Origin: Centroberyx gerrardi
Lineage: Eukaryota; Chordata; Actinopteri; Beryciformes; Berycidae
Assembly: GCF_048128805.1 (NCBI RefSeq)
Contig: NC_136019.1
Coordinates: 16,851,381-16,915,380 of the forward strand
Length of the DNA: 64,000 nt
Reading direction: 5' to 3'
The position numbers and the translations under genes were made by a program. A model generated the notes under the pieces. The model had not been told where the DNA came from. It ran no database searches and worked only from the letters and a program-made list of their open reading frames with translations. This document shows, piece after piece, positions 33,501 through 45,412 of the stretch; position 1 is the stretch's first letter; each line of letters starts with the position of its first letter.

Positions 33501-34859
33501 GCAGTACAAAGAATGGCTGACAGCATCATAGCTGCTTGCACACAGTTTGTGACTGAGAAAGTGGAAAGGAAAACCAATTATCATGACAATTACATCCTGG
33601 AGATCCTACACATGATTGACGAGAGGCTGATTAGCAATCCAAATATGAAGACGGATATTGGGTTTGAAGTTTCTCTAAAACAGCACATCTGTGGAGTTGC
33701 AGCCAGAGAGTTTCAGAAAATGCATGAAGACTTCATACAAGTGAATGACCCTTTGAGATGTCTCAATCAGTACAAAGACAAGTATCGTGCTGATTTTAAA
33801 GACCTGTTCCATGCACGAGACCAGTGCCAGAAGAAAGCAGCAGAATTCACCAACCTCTGCTTGCAGCCTGCAGTGGAAGCCTATGTCAACAGTTCCTTGG
33901 GTCCAGATATTATTGAGGAAATGCTGACGAGCAAAAATTCACTGCAATTTAGCACGCGGACATTTTTCCAGTACTCTGTTTTAAAGGATTTGCTTTCAAT
34001 GGACAAATTTGAGAGCTATTTGAGCTACATTTGCTCATATGAAGATTATGTTAAGAACTGGATATTTGACCAAATAGTGGAACGCTTCTCAAAGGGGTCT
34101 ACAAAGTTTGAGTTGGAGGATCGACTTCTGAAAGCAAGTCTCAATAGTATAAACAACGCAATCACAAAGGCCCAAATCGACAAGAATGGCAACTTGGTGA
34201 AATTTGTTGACGATATCTGCAGGGAACTTGGTGATGAACTGGTCATTTCACCGGACGCTCTCGGAGCTTTCATGATCCTAAACAATGCAAACCAGGAACA
34301 GTTTGCTCATTGGCTCACAGCATGTGTGGAAGAGATGGGACAAGCTCTTAGGGAGACATTTAAAAAAACAGACATCCAAACGAAACTAAAACAGCTTCGT
34401 GTCAATCCCCAGAATGAGCTTTTCACCAAGGTGATTGGATGTGGCAAACAGTGTCCATTCTGCACAGCACCTTGTGAGGCAGGAGGTAAAGCCCATACTG
34501 AACACTGGGCTTCAATACATCGGTCACAGGGTCTTGGTAAATTCAGATTTATTGACTCAGGCAAACTCGTCACTGAAATATGTTCCTCTCTTGTGATCAC
34601 AGAGTGCTCATTCCGCTGCCATGCTACAAATTATGAATGGCACCCTTACAAGAATTACAAAGACATTTTCCCTGACTGGAAAATTCCTCCAGATGGAAGC
34701 CTTGAGGCATCAGACTACTGGAAATATGTGATGGCAAAGTTCAACAAGGAGTTTGCCAAAGAATACAATGCAAAGCTTGCTGATATTCCTCAACCCTGGA
34801 AAGACATTACAAGGAAGCAAGCAGAAAAAAGCCTCAAAGAATCATTTAACATCAAGTGA
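30546..34859 (+). CDS. Copy C giant exon after the frameshift, long open GTPase frame
   Basis: About 1438 codons remain open and conserved in this frame. P-loop GVQSTGKST is at about 31,998-32,024 and DTEG at about 32,157-32,168, with the C-terminal CGKQCPFCTAPC cluster near 34,440 and a TGA at 34,857-34,859. The frame is open back past an ATG at 30,495, which could in principle start an N-terminally shortened protein, but it falls within sequence read in another frame in copy A. Differences from copy A are mostly conservative substitutions, as expected for recent constraint. Confidence 0.6.
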   Translation, partial: FSVPLLLPNSDTKQCTLMLWAMRDIVKKYRPQSLSESRGFIEERIVLSELPMVSFVRLGECSLSKSEILNKLLSNSQQYHDTFVHRDMECGDSPRRISNGLAEISWYLPCGNKNIDIFGEPVAVANLRGDIALFEAQYSFLCQTSAAVFVFFDNLDSQYRLLTNQHNKAQVFLVGNQQSKGFSLDALKKVASELNLTNSNIILKTKQMNDADFVKNMRKTVRDVVENSRTKMRVEQMADIAHELGILVDEDSPECQSAKQNADAITAEIQDIPQYKEAQLPLQGQIWKELTRLEKEECRLKKAGAENIEKYKSDLLVQKRQLRKQQNRYKMSNAMTCFMRAISSPGIERSYFLKWMRINLDNLSREKLSGLREQYKEKCQKSENKEEIKDLDRQLSNSSLGTEHFLREMCQIYEASVSLPEKNPSRKKLRHLPKLCAELLLDGFPLELVDGDASNIPLRWVSDVLSQLNTLVRPKNKILVVTVLGVQSTGKSTLLNTMFGVQFAVSSGRCTRGAFMLLIRINEDFKKVLNCDFMVIIDTEGLKSPELAQLEDSYEHDNELATLVVGLSDITIINIAMENSTEMRDILQIVVHAFLRMKEVGKKPKCQFVHQNVSDVSAHDKNLRDRKLLLQQLNEMTQAAAKMEKKEENKSFTDVMEYNPDTGNWYIPGLWNGNPPMAPVNAGYSEAVYDLKKNIIQILGNCESSANDILEFMEWTTSLWNAVKHENFIFSFRNSLVADAYMRLCTEFNKWEWEFKKQMYTWVTHAERRISNFGTVAVKSEISDMGEFLSHLKSEACSELSKWEKTLLQNLTQYFKQPEGHVHLVEGYREDFSNSAKSLRREMESSVVNQLEAAAEIRQGMIKLDRIKESHTNILEQKVLGLIEECRKRKVSRTDKGLDREFDKVWDKTVSELSLAELKTTDIFAKVYRYLRINLTRRGSHASELVSQKKLCDCGTEPFKYTAEGLYHKFKHTVSRFFNNQDHTIAVQRMADSIIAACTQFVTEKVERKTNYHDNYILEILHMIDERLISNPNMKTDIGFEVSLKQHICGVAAREFQKMHEDFIQVNDPLRCLNQYKDKYRADFKDLFHARDQCQKKAAEFTNLCLQPAVEAYVNSSLGPDIIEEMLTSKNSLQFSTRTFFQYSVLKDLLSMDKFESYLSYICSYEDYVKNWIFDQIVERFSKGSTKFELEDRLLKASLNSINNAITKAQIDKNGNLVKFVDDICRELGDELVISPDALGAFMILNNANQEQFAHWLTACVEEMGQALRETFKKTDIQTKLKQLRVNPQNELFTKVIGCGKQCPFCTAPCEAGGKAHTEHWASIHRSQGLGKFRFIDSGKLVTEICSSLVITECSFRCHATNYEWHPYKNYKDIFPDWKIPPDGSLEASDYWKYVMAKFNKEFAKEYNAKLADIPQPWKDITRKQAEKSLKESFNIK

Positions 34860-35600
34860 GAGCCTCTTTGACTGAGCTGAGGTCTACAACTTCTACTGAG
34901 GGATATTTTGATCTTATGACATTTTCTGATATGGCAGACAATACTTGTCACAAATAGTAACAAATATAAGATCACAAGGTTTAAGTCATTGCTAAAACAC
35001 AATCCAGAAATATTTTTTTACCACCATGTCTTACAACATTAACATAATAGAAAGTCATTCAAATAGTGCTTCTCTTTACCTGATGCAGTATCTCTATGGT
35101 CACTTCCACTGTTTAAAAAAATCTTTCTTTAAGGATCAGCATTTAACTGTGGCTGTTTTGATGTGTTATAGTCTTATATAGCTTTTCAAACTTTGAGTCA
35201 ATGTATTTCAGGAGTGTACAACATTTCTTTCCAATTTGATTCAATCAGAGTTTGCATTCATGTTTTCGTTGCTGTGGTGGGGGAAGTTCATGACATTGTC
35301 CTTTGAAAGTTGTAACAAATAAAGCAACAACACAATGTCTATTTTATGTGCATCTCCAAAGAGAGAGAAGTTAATTTGTTTTATTTGTTTTAAATCTTGG
35401 ATCTTTTTCAAATTGCAAGTTTCAGAATCCAGAAATGTTTTTGTTTCAGTGAAATATTTGATACATACTCTGTACAGTTTTTAAAAGTATTATGACTATT
35501 CAGTCTATATTTGCTATCTATGCAGTACTTTGATCTGTTAATTATTTCAATAATCATTAAATTGAGAGCACAGTAAATAAAGAGACAAAATCAGCAGACT
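34860..35600 (+). other. Copy C 3' flank with two poly(A) signals
   Basis: AATAAA occurs at 35,318-35,323 and 35,576-35,581, the second conserved with copy A. No reading frame of interest is present; the sequence is a single-unit version of the block duplicated after copy A. Confidence 0.45.
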
Positions 35601-37407
35601 GGCTATGAATGTCTTTAATGTTTCCCAGATCAGAATCACAGCATACAGTGTGTAATAACTTCTAAAGTAAACAGAAATATCATCACCTTATTTATTTATA
35701 TAGTTTTACTTTACTTTTTTTTTTTTTAATAATCATCTTTTTTAAAATTCCATTATTTAACATTTTTCTTCATCTCAAGTCTTGGGTTTCTGAATTCAAC
35801 AAAGAATGTAAAAACAAGACAACAGGTGCAACTTCGCTATGAAGACCAAGCAGATATCCAGCTGAAGGGGTGTGTGTGTGTGTGTGTGTGTGTGATTGCC
35901 ATCCAGGGGTGTTAATCATGTGCTTCAATGCACCTTTGTCCAGATACAGGATCTCTAAATTATCCTCTAATTTGCATGAAGCAGATTCATCTTGGTGCGT
36001 TTTGTCTCATAATCTGTCAGATTGACTTGAACATTGTAAACTACTGATCACAATTCTTCAAAAGATGCCATTACTTGTCCTGGTAAATAATTGCATGTAA
36101 TGTTGAATTTGCATCACAATTTATGAAAAAAAATCCTTGGCCCACATGTGGGACCTCAGTACTGTATGAGGACATGAGGCATCTTGTTATCAAAGCCCTC
36201 ATGTCTTTCCCACATGGGATTAAGTGGCTACATGTAAACACTGCTACATGTCAAGAGAGTGAACATTTAATTGACTGTACTTGTATTTAGTGTGTCAGTT
36301 TAGAAGTGCTGACCATGAGTCACTGGCCAGTTCCCTACACCATTGCATTAATTAGATGCTGAAAGGCAAAGCTGGATCTTGATCAGCGCTCTTATCCTCT
36401 GGGATGTTTCCATAAATACAGGCCCTTGACTCCAGAGTCACACAGATCATGCATCACAGATGCATTAGTAGTACACTTAAATCAAGACATACTTCAAATA
36501 AATGCTTTCAAAAAGAGAAAACACTTGTAGTGCGCTTGACTTAAGGTGTCTAGAACGCCAGAACCAGCAATGAGGCAATCACCTTTAAGGCAAATTAAAC
36601 CAAGCAGATTGTAAATTTGTAAATCCAGTGGAAACTACTGTAGCCAGAGCAAATACGACCTGTGATGTTATGTAGCTGTTTGTGCCCTCTGTCATGTGGG
36701 AGCTGGGATGGAGATGAATCTCTGCTACGCTGACTGCTTTTCCTGGTGAGGAATCATGATGCTACAGGATGCCCACATGATGATGGGCAACTTTGGACCA
36801 AAATGGACTGAAGAAATGAAGAAAGAAACTTTCTAATTCCATGAAAAGACTTGAAACTTCGAGCCGGTGCCATTTTTGCAAACTGCACCTGTTGTCTTCT
36901 GTTGTCACAAAGTAAGTATTTCATTCATTCACTCAAAAAAAAAAACAAACAAAAAAAAAACAAACAAGAAACTTAATATTTACAAATATTTTGTCTGTTT
37001 GTTTCTTACACTTAAAAATGTACAGTTTTGATCCTCTTCTAGATGTTGCATGTCTGTCTCTCTCCTGCCACCTAGTGTGGTTTTCCTTCACAGATCCAGT
37101 TTCCTCAGAGTGGGCAGGCTACAGTGAATCTGTCACTATGGCGCCCTCTAGTGTTAGCTTATAAAATAGACAAGGAAAAGAACAGACCAAACTAAATACC
37201 TTTTGTTGCTGTTTTCACCTCCGGAGGTGTCATTGTAGTTGTATTGTGGTGGTGAAGTTTCCTTCACAGCCTCCCACTGCCTTCTTATTCACAGGAGTGA
37301 GTATAAAAGGGTTCGTATGGATCTGATGGGACGTAACAGACTAGCAGGGTAGACTCCTGGCAAACATTGTGGATAGCAAGATGGCCATGCCTTTGAATGT
37401 CTTTGTT
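35548..37407. repeat. 3' duplicon flank, copy C version
   Basis: This is the fullest version of the flank shared with copies A and B. It includes a (GT)n run (35,871-35,894) absent from copy A. Similarity to the other flanks stops at about 37,407 after GAATGTCTTTGTTT, which marks the right edge of the array. Confidence 0.75.
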
Positions 37408-39100
37408 TGCAGTCCATCTCCTCTTTTGATTTGATTTCTATGTTTAAGGCTGTGAGTCTTTTCCCAGTCTCTTCCCAAAGTCTCTCTTCCACAGTGTGCA
37501 CCTTCTTCTGCTCTACCGCTGTATTGTCCATCCATCGATCCAGTCTAGTGAAGTTGTTGCTCTTTCATTCCTTCACCGACGGCAACCCCCCTCCCCCCGG
37601 ACAGTCACTCTGTTTTGTGTTATACATTGTGCACATTTCCCTTTCAGTGGGCTTACAAAATGTCTGACAGGAGCAGCCAGGTTTATCTCTCCCATTCCAG
37701 CCCTTCCCCACCACCCCTTCAGGCAGTAATAAAATAGAAAACAAACAATCAAACAGGCTAAAGCTAGAACACAAGCAAAGACAGCACCGTTGACTAACTT
37801 CTCCCGTACTGGATGTAGGCTACCACGTGTTGCTGTGGGCTCAAACAACAGCACAACAGTTCAGTGGGGGTTGATTAATTAACATATTAACCAACGCATT
37901 ACCCATGATCCATGTTTGCTACCTTTAGCAGAGAATCAGAGGGGGGCGTTGCTGAGCTGTAGGCCTGCGAATTCTCACCCAAAAGAAAAGAGCAGAATTA
38001 AAAACAGCAGTTGTCGACCATGTTGCTACTACCCTGTTTAGGAGATCCAAGTCCCCTTTTCATCTTCCAGCTCTGCGCTGCAGGCCGCGACGGCCCACCG
38101 GCTACCTTCAGTGTGCTTAGAGTTTAATTTACAACTGATGAGCTGACAAAAAGTCACTAGCTTAGTGAACTAACCCTTTAATGTGAGGATAATAGCAGAG
38201 CTGAGCTGAGGTCAGAAATTGTGTAGAACGGCGGTGACACAGTGAACTTGCGTGGCTTCGGCAGGGGATTCATGGGCGATCATCACGATATGTGCGTCGG
38301 TCTTGAATGCAACGCTCGTTTACTGGTGGAGAGAGGTGGAGGGAGGGAGTAAGGGATGTGGATAAGGAGGGGGGTGTTTGGATATGCAGCTGGAAGGAGC
38401 TCATTTTGGAGTCTGAGTGTTCACCATGGGGGCGATGCTGTCTGTCTGCCTCTCTATCTCTTTGCTCTCTAATTAGGCCCACCTATGCCCACGTGAAGCA
38501 ATACTGACACGCTTGCCTCACGCACGTGCATGCGTACACGTATACACACACACACATCAAACAGAATATGCATGTGCTGGAAATAGGGGCGCAGACAGTA
38601 TGAGAGTAGGGGAGTAGGAGAGTGTGAGTAAAAGAGGAGAAGCTGCCTGTCTTTTCCTTGTTTCTCGCCCTGACTGAAATACAAAAATAATTCTGTACAG
38701 GCAAGCTACAACGACAACTTTGGTACTTCACGTACCCTAAAGACCAATCATCTCCATACAGAAAGTAGCTACTGTCGGATAGGCTGTTGGCGTGCTGCAT
38801 CAACCGGTTGGTGCAATACCTCTAAACAATGTCATGAGGGAGAGGGAAAGATGGAGGAATGAGTATTTGAAATTATGTTCACAGTTGTTGCTTTCACCAT
38901 AACACTTTCTAGGATTTGTGGCAATGATTTTGTCTGTAAATGAGGGTTGGGAGGTGGAGAGGCTTTGTTGGGGGACTTCAGGGTTTTCTTGTTACAGAGA
39001 GGAAAAACAAAGAACAAAATATCCAAAGTGGAGACAGATATGATTTGATTAGATTTGGGAAACGTGCATTGACAGATACAGTGTCCTTTCCCCCGTCGTC
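37408..39100. other. Transition zone between the VLIG array and nlgn2
   Basis: No gene is supported. Reading frames up to 106 codons on both strands have no family-like motifs and overlap low-complexity purine or CA stretches (about 38,300-38,660). Confidence 0.4.
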
Positions 39101-40053
39101 ATCTTTAAAAATAATTCATGCATAGATCCCCACTGAGAAAAAACCCATTTATATACTTTCTCCTTTGTACACATTTATATATAACTATATATAATATCAT
39201 TTCTCTATATCTATATTTTCAGCAAAAAATCTTTCCACAAAAAAGCAACAATCAAACAAATGCTTGGAGGAAAAAATAAAAGATGAAAGAAAGAAAAACA
39301 CAAGAGAGGCCAATTTGGCACTTTGTCATGAGAACACACAGCATCTGTTAGTTGACAGTAAATAGGAATACTCTAGAATTTTCTTTAGTTTTTCCCTGGA
39401 TGGGAAAACAAACACAGTAGTACATACTTGGCACCAAGAATGCTGGTAGAATGACAGTATCAGATATCAATGTTTTCATAGTTATATTCTTACTGTATGT
39501 ACTCTATGGCCCCCCCTTAAGAAAAAGACTCCAACAACTCAGTAGTTTATGAATCCTTAGAGGGACCGCTGGGAAGAGGGAGAGAATCACACTTTGAATG
39601 AGAGGAACAGAGCTGGGATAAGAGGCAGATGTAGAAAAGAGAAGGCTATTAAGCACATAAAACACCAGGGAGAGAAAAGAGATGACACCAAAGTAAAAAG
39701 GGGGAAAACATTGAGAGGGGTGAAAGACATTCGTCCCATCGACAGATTTCAGGGGGCTTTAGTCTGATTGAGGGAACAGTAGACCTCCTTTGAAAACAGT
39801 GTCTTTGAAAATATTTAAATCACCCCCAAAATGGTCATCCGCTGCCTTGCAGTTCAGTTGCATCTCCACACACCATCAGTGGAGGGAGCTGCTCAGTTTG
39901 ACAGCAGATGATGGAGGAGGTCGAGTTGTTTTTGGAGAAACAAGAGAGTAAGAGAACGGAACTGAGGCCCAGATCCAGAGGCCTCCTCATCCAGATCGGT
40001 AGCAGAGCCAGTCCTCCCGGCCCCTAGGTGGCGCTGTGTGGGGCCAGTCCCTA
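39101..40053 (-). other. nlgn2: Probable nlgn2 3' untranslated region
   Basis: This sequence immediately follows the nlgn2 stop codon on the minus strand and has no coding signal. The far end is not fixed because I see no unambiguous AATAAA on the minus strand. AT-rich sequence at 39,130-39,280 could hold variant signals. Confidence 0.35.
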
Positions 40054-40888
40054 CTATACCCTGGTGGTGGAGTGGGGGTGGGGCAGGGTGTTGTTGTGGC
40101 CGGTGGAGGGGTAGGTGTTGAAGGCGTGGAGGGGCTGCATGCCGGTGATGGTACTGGGGATCATGGTGATGGTGTTGGGTGTCATCAGCGGCACGTCGTC
40201 AGGGGCGCGGCGCAGCGCCAGCGTGTAGTCGGGCGGGCAGGCGGGCCGCAGGATGTCGTGGGGCCGGAGGGGCTCCATGTCGTGGTGTGCGTCGTGCTCC
40301 GAGTGCTTCATCTGCAGAGACATGATCTCCTCCTCCTGGCTGTGGGCCAGGTCGTTGGCGGGGCCGCCCCGCTGAGGGGACAGCCGGTGGCGTCGCATCT
40401 CGTGCCGCTTGTCACGCTTGTAGTAAAGCGCCGCGAAGGCCAGGATGTTGAGGAAGAGGAGCGACGCGCCCACGGCGACCGTTACACTCAACTCGGTGGA
40501 GTAGTCCCGGGTGTCCCCGGGGAAAAGGTCCTGGTGCGGACGCTCCGAGCCCTCGGGCTCCGGGTCGGACGGGAAGGTAGGGTAGGGGTGGGGAGTGGTG
40601 CGGCCGGGCGTCCTGGGCCACGGTCTGGGTGTCACGGAGCCCGGGCCCGGCGGCAATCGGGTGGTGCTGGTGCTGAGGAGGTCCTCATGGAGGCTGTGGA
40701 GGTGGGGCACTAACTCCAGCCAGAAGGCCACCTTGTTGGCCCTGTAGTTGTCTCTGACGCGGGGCTTCAGGCCGATGTGGAGGTACTGCTTGTCTTTCGA
40801 GTTGAACTTGGTCCAGATGACCTCCTCGAAGCGGTTGGGCTTGGTGTGGATGAACTTGGTGTCCTGAGGGACTGGCAGGTTAGGGTCC
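40054..40888 (-). CDS. nlgn2: nlgn2 last coding exon: stalk, transmembrane segment, cytoplasmic tail
   Basis: The exon starts [20 protein letters not shown] and ends HSTTRV-stop (835 nt). A Pro/Thr-rich stalk leads to [20 protein letters not shown] (about 40,420-40,488), the transmembrane helix, followed by a basic stop-transfer [14 protein letters not shown]. The tail has [10 protein letters not shown], the gephyrin-binding [11 protein letters not shown] with its tyrosine, and a class I PDZ ligand. The poly-proline block of mammalian NLGN2 is missing; [20 protein letters not shown] resembles NLGN1/3 instead. A 225-codon frame on the opposite strand is only its GC-rich shadow. Confidence 0.93.
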
Positions 40889-43557
40889 CTGGTGGAGAAC
40901 AGAGGACATCTCAGTTACAGGATTTCCAGTACAGTCTAATACAAGGTTTTAATCTGTCTGTTTCACAAATTTCTGTATTAAGTTACCGTCAATCATCTTC
41001 ATTTTCTATCTTTGTAGTTTGATATCACACTTAATATAACTTAAAGCAGAAGGAGTGAAATGTGCCTCGCTACAACTCTATCAACATCTACATCCTACAT
41101 AGTGGCGGCAGAAAGATGGCATAGTGGTTCGTGAGATTGTCCCCCAACCAGAGCTTTTGGCTTTTGATCCCCCCTGAGGCCTTACGTGTCGAAGTATCTT
41201 TTGAGTATTTGAGAGAATCCTGAGAGAATTTCCTCAGCAAGGCTCCACCTACCCGGTCTTGGCGAAGTTGGTCCAGTAGGTCATCACCACGGCGCTCAGC
41301 ATCACGTCGTTCTTGGAGAAGTTGCACGGGAACAGGTCTGTGGCGCCAATCATGGGCACGCCGAACACGTAGGGTATCTCGTCCCCGTGGGCGGCGTCGG
41401 CCCACTCGGGTCGCGTCTCCGTCTGGCAGTGGTGGTAGAAGGTGTAGAAGTACACCGGGGATTGGAACTCGGCGTGGAGTTTGGCGGTGGCCACGGCCGG
41501 CGCCACCCACTGGTGGTCTGTGAACAGAGCGAGCAGGGTCTTCCTCCGCATGTCGCCGTTGTCCCTGTCTGCCCAGTCTGTGTACATGAACTTAATGGTC
41601 TCCCTCAGGATGTCTTTACCTGGAGGACGGAGAGAGAGAGGAAGAGCAGAGGGAGAGAGTGACGAGACAGAGAGAGGGGGAAAAAAACAGGGAGGAATAA
41701 ACAGGATGGGAAGGGAGAGGAGGGAGAGGGATGGGTGAGAAAGATGGGAGGAGGAGAAAGGGAAGCAGAGGAAGGTGGAGATAGAACGGGGGGGGGGGGT
41801 CATGGAGGAAAAGCGGGAAATTGTGTCAGGTTAGTGAGAAAAGACAACAGGAGAGAAGTAATGACAGGGATAGAACATTTTGAGAGATGAGAGTGAGAGT
41901 TGTCAAGAGGAGTGAAATAGAGGGTCGAGGGAGAGAGAAGTACATGTTGATGAGTTGAGGCGGAATGACAGGAATGGAGAGAAATGAAAGGAGGTGTGTG
42001 TGTGTGTGTGTTTGTTTGTATGTGTGTGTGTGAGAGATAGACAGACAGATAGTGGGAGAGAGAGAGAGAGAGAGGACAGACTGAGCGACACAAAGGGCAG
42101 GGGAGAGAATATGCCTCTCAGCGAGCAGAATGAGTGACGGGCACTTGAGAGGGAGCGTGACTGCATTATCCAAATGTGTCGGTATTTTGACTGTGGCCTG
42201 CTGCGAGGGGTTTGCGGACCGATCTGTTAGGAACAACAGCACTGTGATTGAGAGCTGGCTGCCTGGGGGACGATGAGAGACAGCATTACTGCCCACGGTG
42301 CCTCAAAGGCCAAAACACAGACCCACCGCAGCGAAAGATAATCTAGATGATAGGCAATCTCCTTAGTATGCCCGTCTTGGTTGATCCACTTCGCCGGGCT
42401 TGTATTTCATCTCTCTTTTCATCCTTTTCCCACATAATGTTTTAATGGTTTGTATTTCTCTTGGATGCTGTGTTTTTTTTTTGGAGCCACTGCACACGCT
42501 GGGGCAGGTCTTTGTTTATGCGTGTTAATGAAATATGTAACGTAGAAAGCATATGATGATGCTGCACATGGACATAAAACATGGAATTCTTGTTTTCTTG
42601 TAAACTAAAACACAACAGAGCATTACTTTTACGTTGTTTTACATTGTCATAATGCAAGGAAGTATGGGTCGAGTACAACCCCTACACCTAAATCAATTAA
42701 GAATAGTTTTATTTTGGGCTATTTCGAAGTGGAATATGTTGCTTCTGTTCAGCAAGTAGTAAATTGTCTTTTCAAAAAACAAAACACTGCTTTTTTAATA
42801 ATCCAAAAAGGAGATGTAATGTGTGTTTCAACAACACTGTCACCTAGCTCAGGTTTCAGGACGCTTATTTATTGAAGCGTCCTAAATAATGGATTGTACT
42901 GTTGTCTTTTGTCATAACTGTATATTTCCCGACTATTTTTACATTTTCTCTTTGAATATTAGACTTGTCTGTCTCCTAATAAACACTAAAGAATGAAAAA
43001 CTCTACAAAGCACTGTCATGTGAGAAGAGGGAGAGGACAGATGATGGAAGACAGGGACGTGAGCCCTGGAAGGAGGACGATGTTGTGATTCCTCACCCTC
43101 GGGGTATCCGTAGAGGTTGTCGACGAAGTTGGAGATGGTGTAGTCGAACGCGGCGGCAGTGATGCCGTCATTGTCCTCGCTGTCGTCCACAAACTTCAGC
43201 CCTTCTCCCTGGTTCACTCCTATCAGGATGTCATAGTTGAGGAACTCCCCCTGGTGGTGCAGGGAGGGAAGAACACATTGAGTATTGAAATGGTACCCAA
43301 GTCAACTTTCTGGGCAAGGCACAAATCAAGAAGCACTGTAGCTTCAAACATTGCTGATCACAATTTTGTCTTTTGCTTTCAGCTGTGAGGTTAAGGTTAC
43401 AGTAGGTTTATAATAATTTTATACATCTTTTTAGGTGAAATTTATGCCAAGAAAACATAAATCTGCAGAGTATAAAAGGATAAAGAACGGTATAATTACA
43501 GGTTTGGATATTAATGTATATATAATAGCACCACTCAAGGCTCAATAGGAGACAAGG

Positions 43558-43594
<37 letters not shown>

Positions 43595-45380
43595 TGTGAT
43601 AATAACATTTTACTGCTGAACAGATTTGTTCTGGAAACAGGTTTGCTCCAACATAAGGTGGTTAATACATCAAATCATAGTTCTACAAACAGTATTGCTG
43701 CAGGCTATGGCTCCTGTTTCTTCAGATCCTGTAAGCACTGGGCTCGTGGGGTTTTTCAAGTCTACAGTGGCAATTAACACAATGTTCTCCACACGCACAG
43801 CAAGAGCTCAATTAAAGACTTCGGGTTGTGGCTTCCCTCAAATGAACCATACACTTTTTGATGCTCACCTCTGATTACTTCTTAGAGGTTATGAATGGTT
43901 TTGGGGATCTAATGGGGAATAGCAGCCTAATGAAGTAGCAACAAACTTCACACCTCTCTTGTTCCTCAGTATACGCTAATTTACGGCACTGTAAACTACA
44001 GTGCTACCCTTACCTAACCTGTAAAGGATTTTCACCCGTAAAGGATTGTCACTAAATATATCAATATATGAAACTAATTGTGATAACCATCATTGCTGCA
44101 TTACCATCTGAATTGCTTTCACACATGCTTATTTCCAAGGGTGGAAGTAACTAATTACGTTTACTAAAGTTACTGTAATTGAGTAGCTTTTTTATGTACT
44201 TCTGCATCAGAAACTGGACCATCGTAAATTGACAAACTGTGGAGCCATTTGTAGTGAACAGTCAGTCAGCAAAGGAGAGAAGAGCAATCTTGCTTTACTT
44301 TGTCTGTGCACTTTATTTTGTAATTTCCAAATGTTCTAATTAAAGGAATCAAGGTTGAACTCGGTCCTCTAGTCCTTTTAGAATTGCATGGAAAACATCT
44401 AACAATGTTCTCTTTTCTAAAAGAGTACATTTTACTCCTTACTCTACTTAAGTAAAATATCAGCAAAGTAACAGTACTTATACTTGAGTAGGACATTGTA
44501 ATACTCTTTCCACCACTTCTTATTTCTACTCCACTTGATTTTACACATGAAGGGATTTTTCACAGGAAATCAGAAAGTAAGAACTTCCAAAATCCAGTGT
44601 AGACCATGTTTACATTACCGCCAATCCTCCTCCACTAACACGGAGGCCAGACCCTCACCTGCTGCATGAGGATCTCGGGGTCGTCGGGCACCACGTCTCC
44701 GTCCACCACGGGGCCGAAGGCGATGTGGTAGCGGGCCGGCTGGATGTCCTGGTCCACCAGCTCCCGGAAGTTCTTGCGCCTCAGGCAGTCGACCAGGTCG
44801 GCCGTCTCTGTGTAGGTGCAGCCCACCTTCCTGGCCAGGGTCTGGGTGTACTTGAGGGGCTGGTAGTTGACGGACCAGCTGGAGATGGCCGTGCCACTCT
44901 GGGCTATGGCCCTCTGGAACAGACCTGGGAGGACGGAGAGAGACGGGGATTTTTTAAGTTACTGTACGAGGAGAGACGCGACGCACTGGCCCTTCATATC
45001 CTAAAAATATGTTTGAATGTCGGTGGTCTCGCTAAATGTCACGTGCATTTCGTCAAGGGACTTTGCACAAACTTTACGGACGGAGCTGTGTGAAGTTGTC
45101 TTGTCTGACTGCAGCTGGAGGAAAGAAGAGCCTCTGCTTGATGTGTGAATCACATATAATTTCTCCAATTTCTCCTTTTCCATTCTCAAAATTTCCCTTT
45201 TTTTTATCTATTCTCACTGGAGCAAGGCTGATAGATACAGCATGGGACTGCAGACCCAAAGCATCTCAGATATGGCTTGCTATGGCGCTGCAGCTCAGAC
45301 AAGAGGCAGAACTGGGAATAAGCTCGTCTGGGGCGTCAAGACAGCCATTTTCCTCTTTCTTGCGCTGGCTGTTTCCTCTG

Positions 45381-45412
<32 letters not shown>

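Larger units (their letters stand above)
26097..34859 (+). pseudogene. VLIG-like gene copy C, full exon set with one frameshift
   Basis: Exons homologous to copy A: 26,097-26,132, 26,281-26,395, 26,546-26,785, 27,934-28,194 and 30,173-34,859, all with AG/GT borders and matching phases. Against copy A, four bases (CCAG) are missing between 30,545 and 30,546. This shifts the frame at about residue 342 and brings a stop at 30,610-30,612. Beyond the shift the other frame is open for about 1438 codons to the normal end, with P-loop and DTEG intact, at roughly 95% identity to copy A by eye. Exon 3 is 24 nt shorter and has lost the FN3 core tryptophan (SLGCTPAKRKYT). Intron 4 carries a 985-bp hAT-like insertion. 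It could be a very young pseudogene, a segregating null allele or an assembly error; a downstream-only protein is also conceivable. Confidence 0.75.

Noticed and set aside
37289..37531. 80-codon minus-strand frame at the array edge
   Set aside because: Half of it lies in the duplicated 3' flank, where copies A and B carry no corresponding frame; no known motif.
40036..40713. 225-codon frame on the + strand
   Set aside because: It is the exact antisense shadow of the GC-rich last nlgn2 exon, whose protein is unmistakable.
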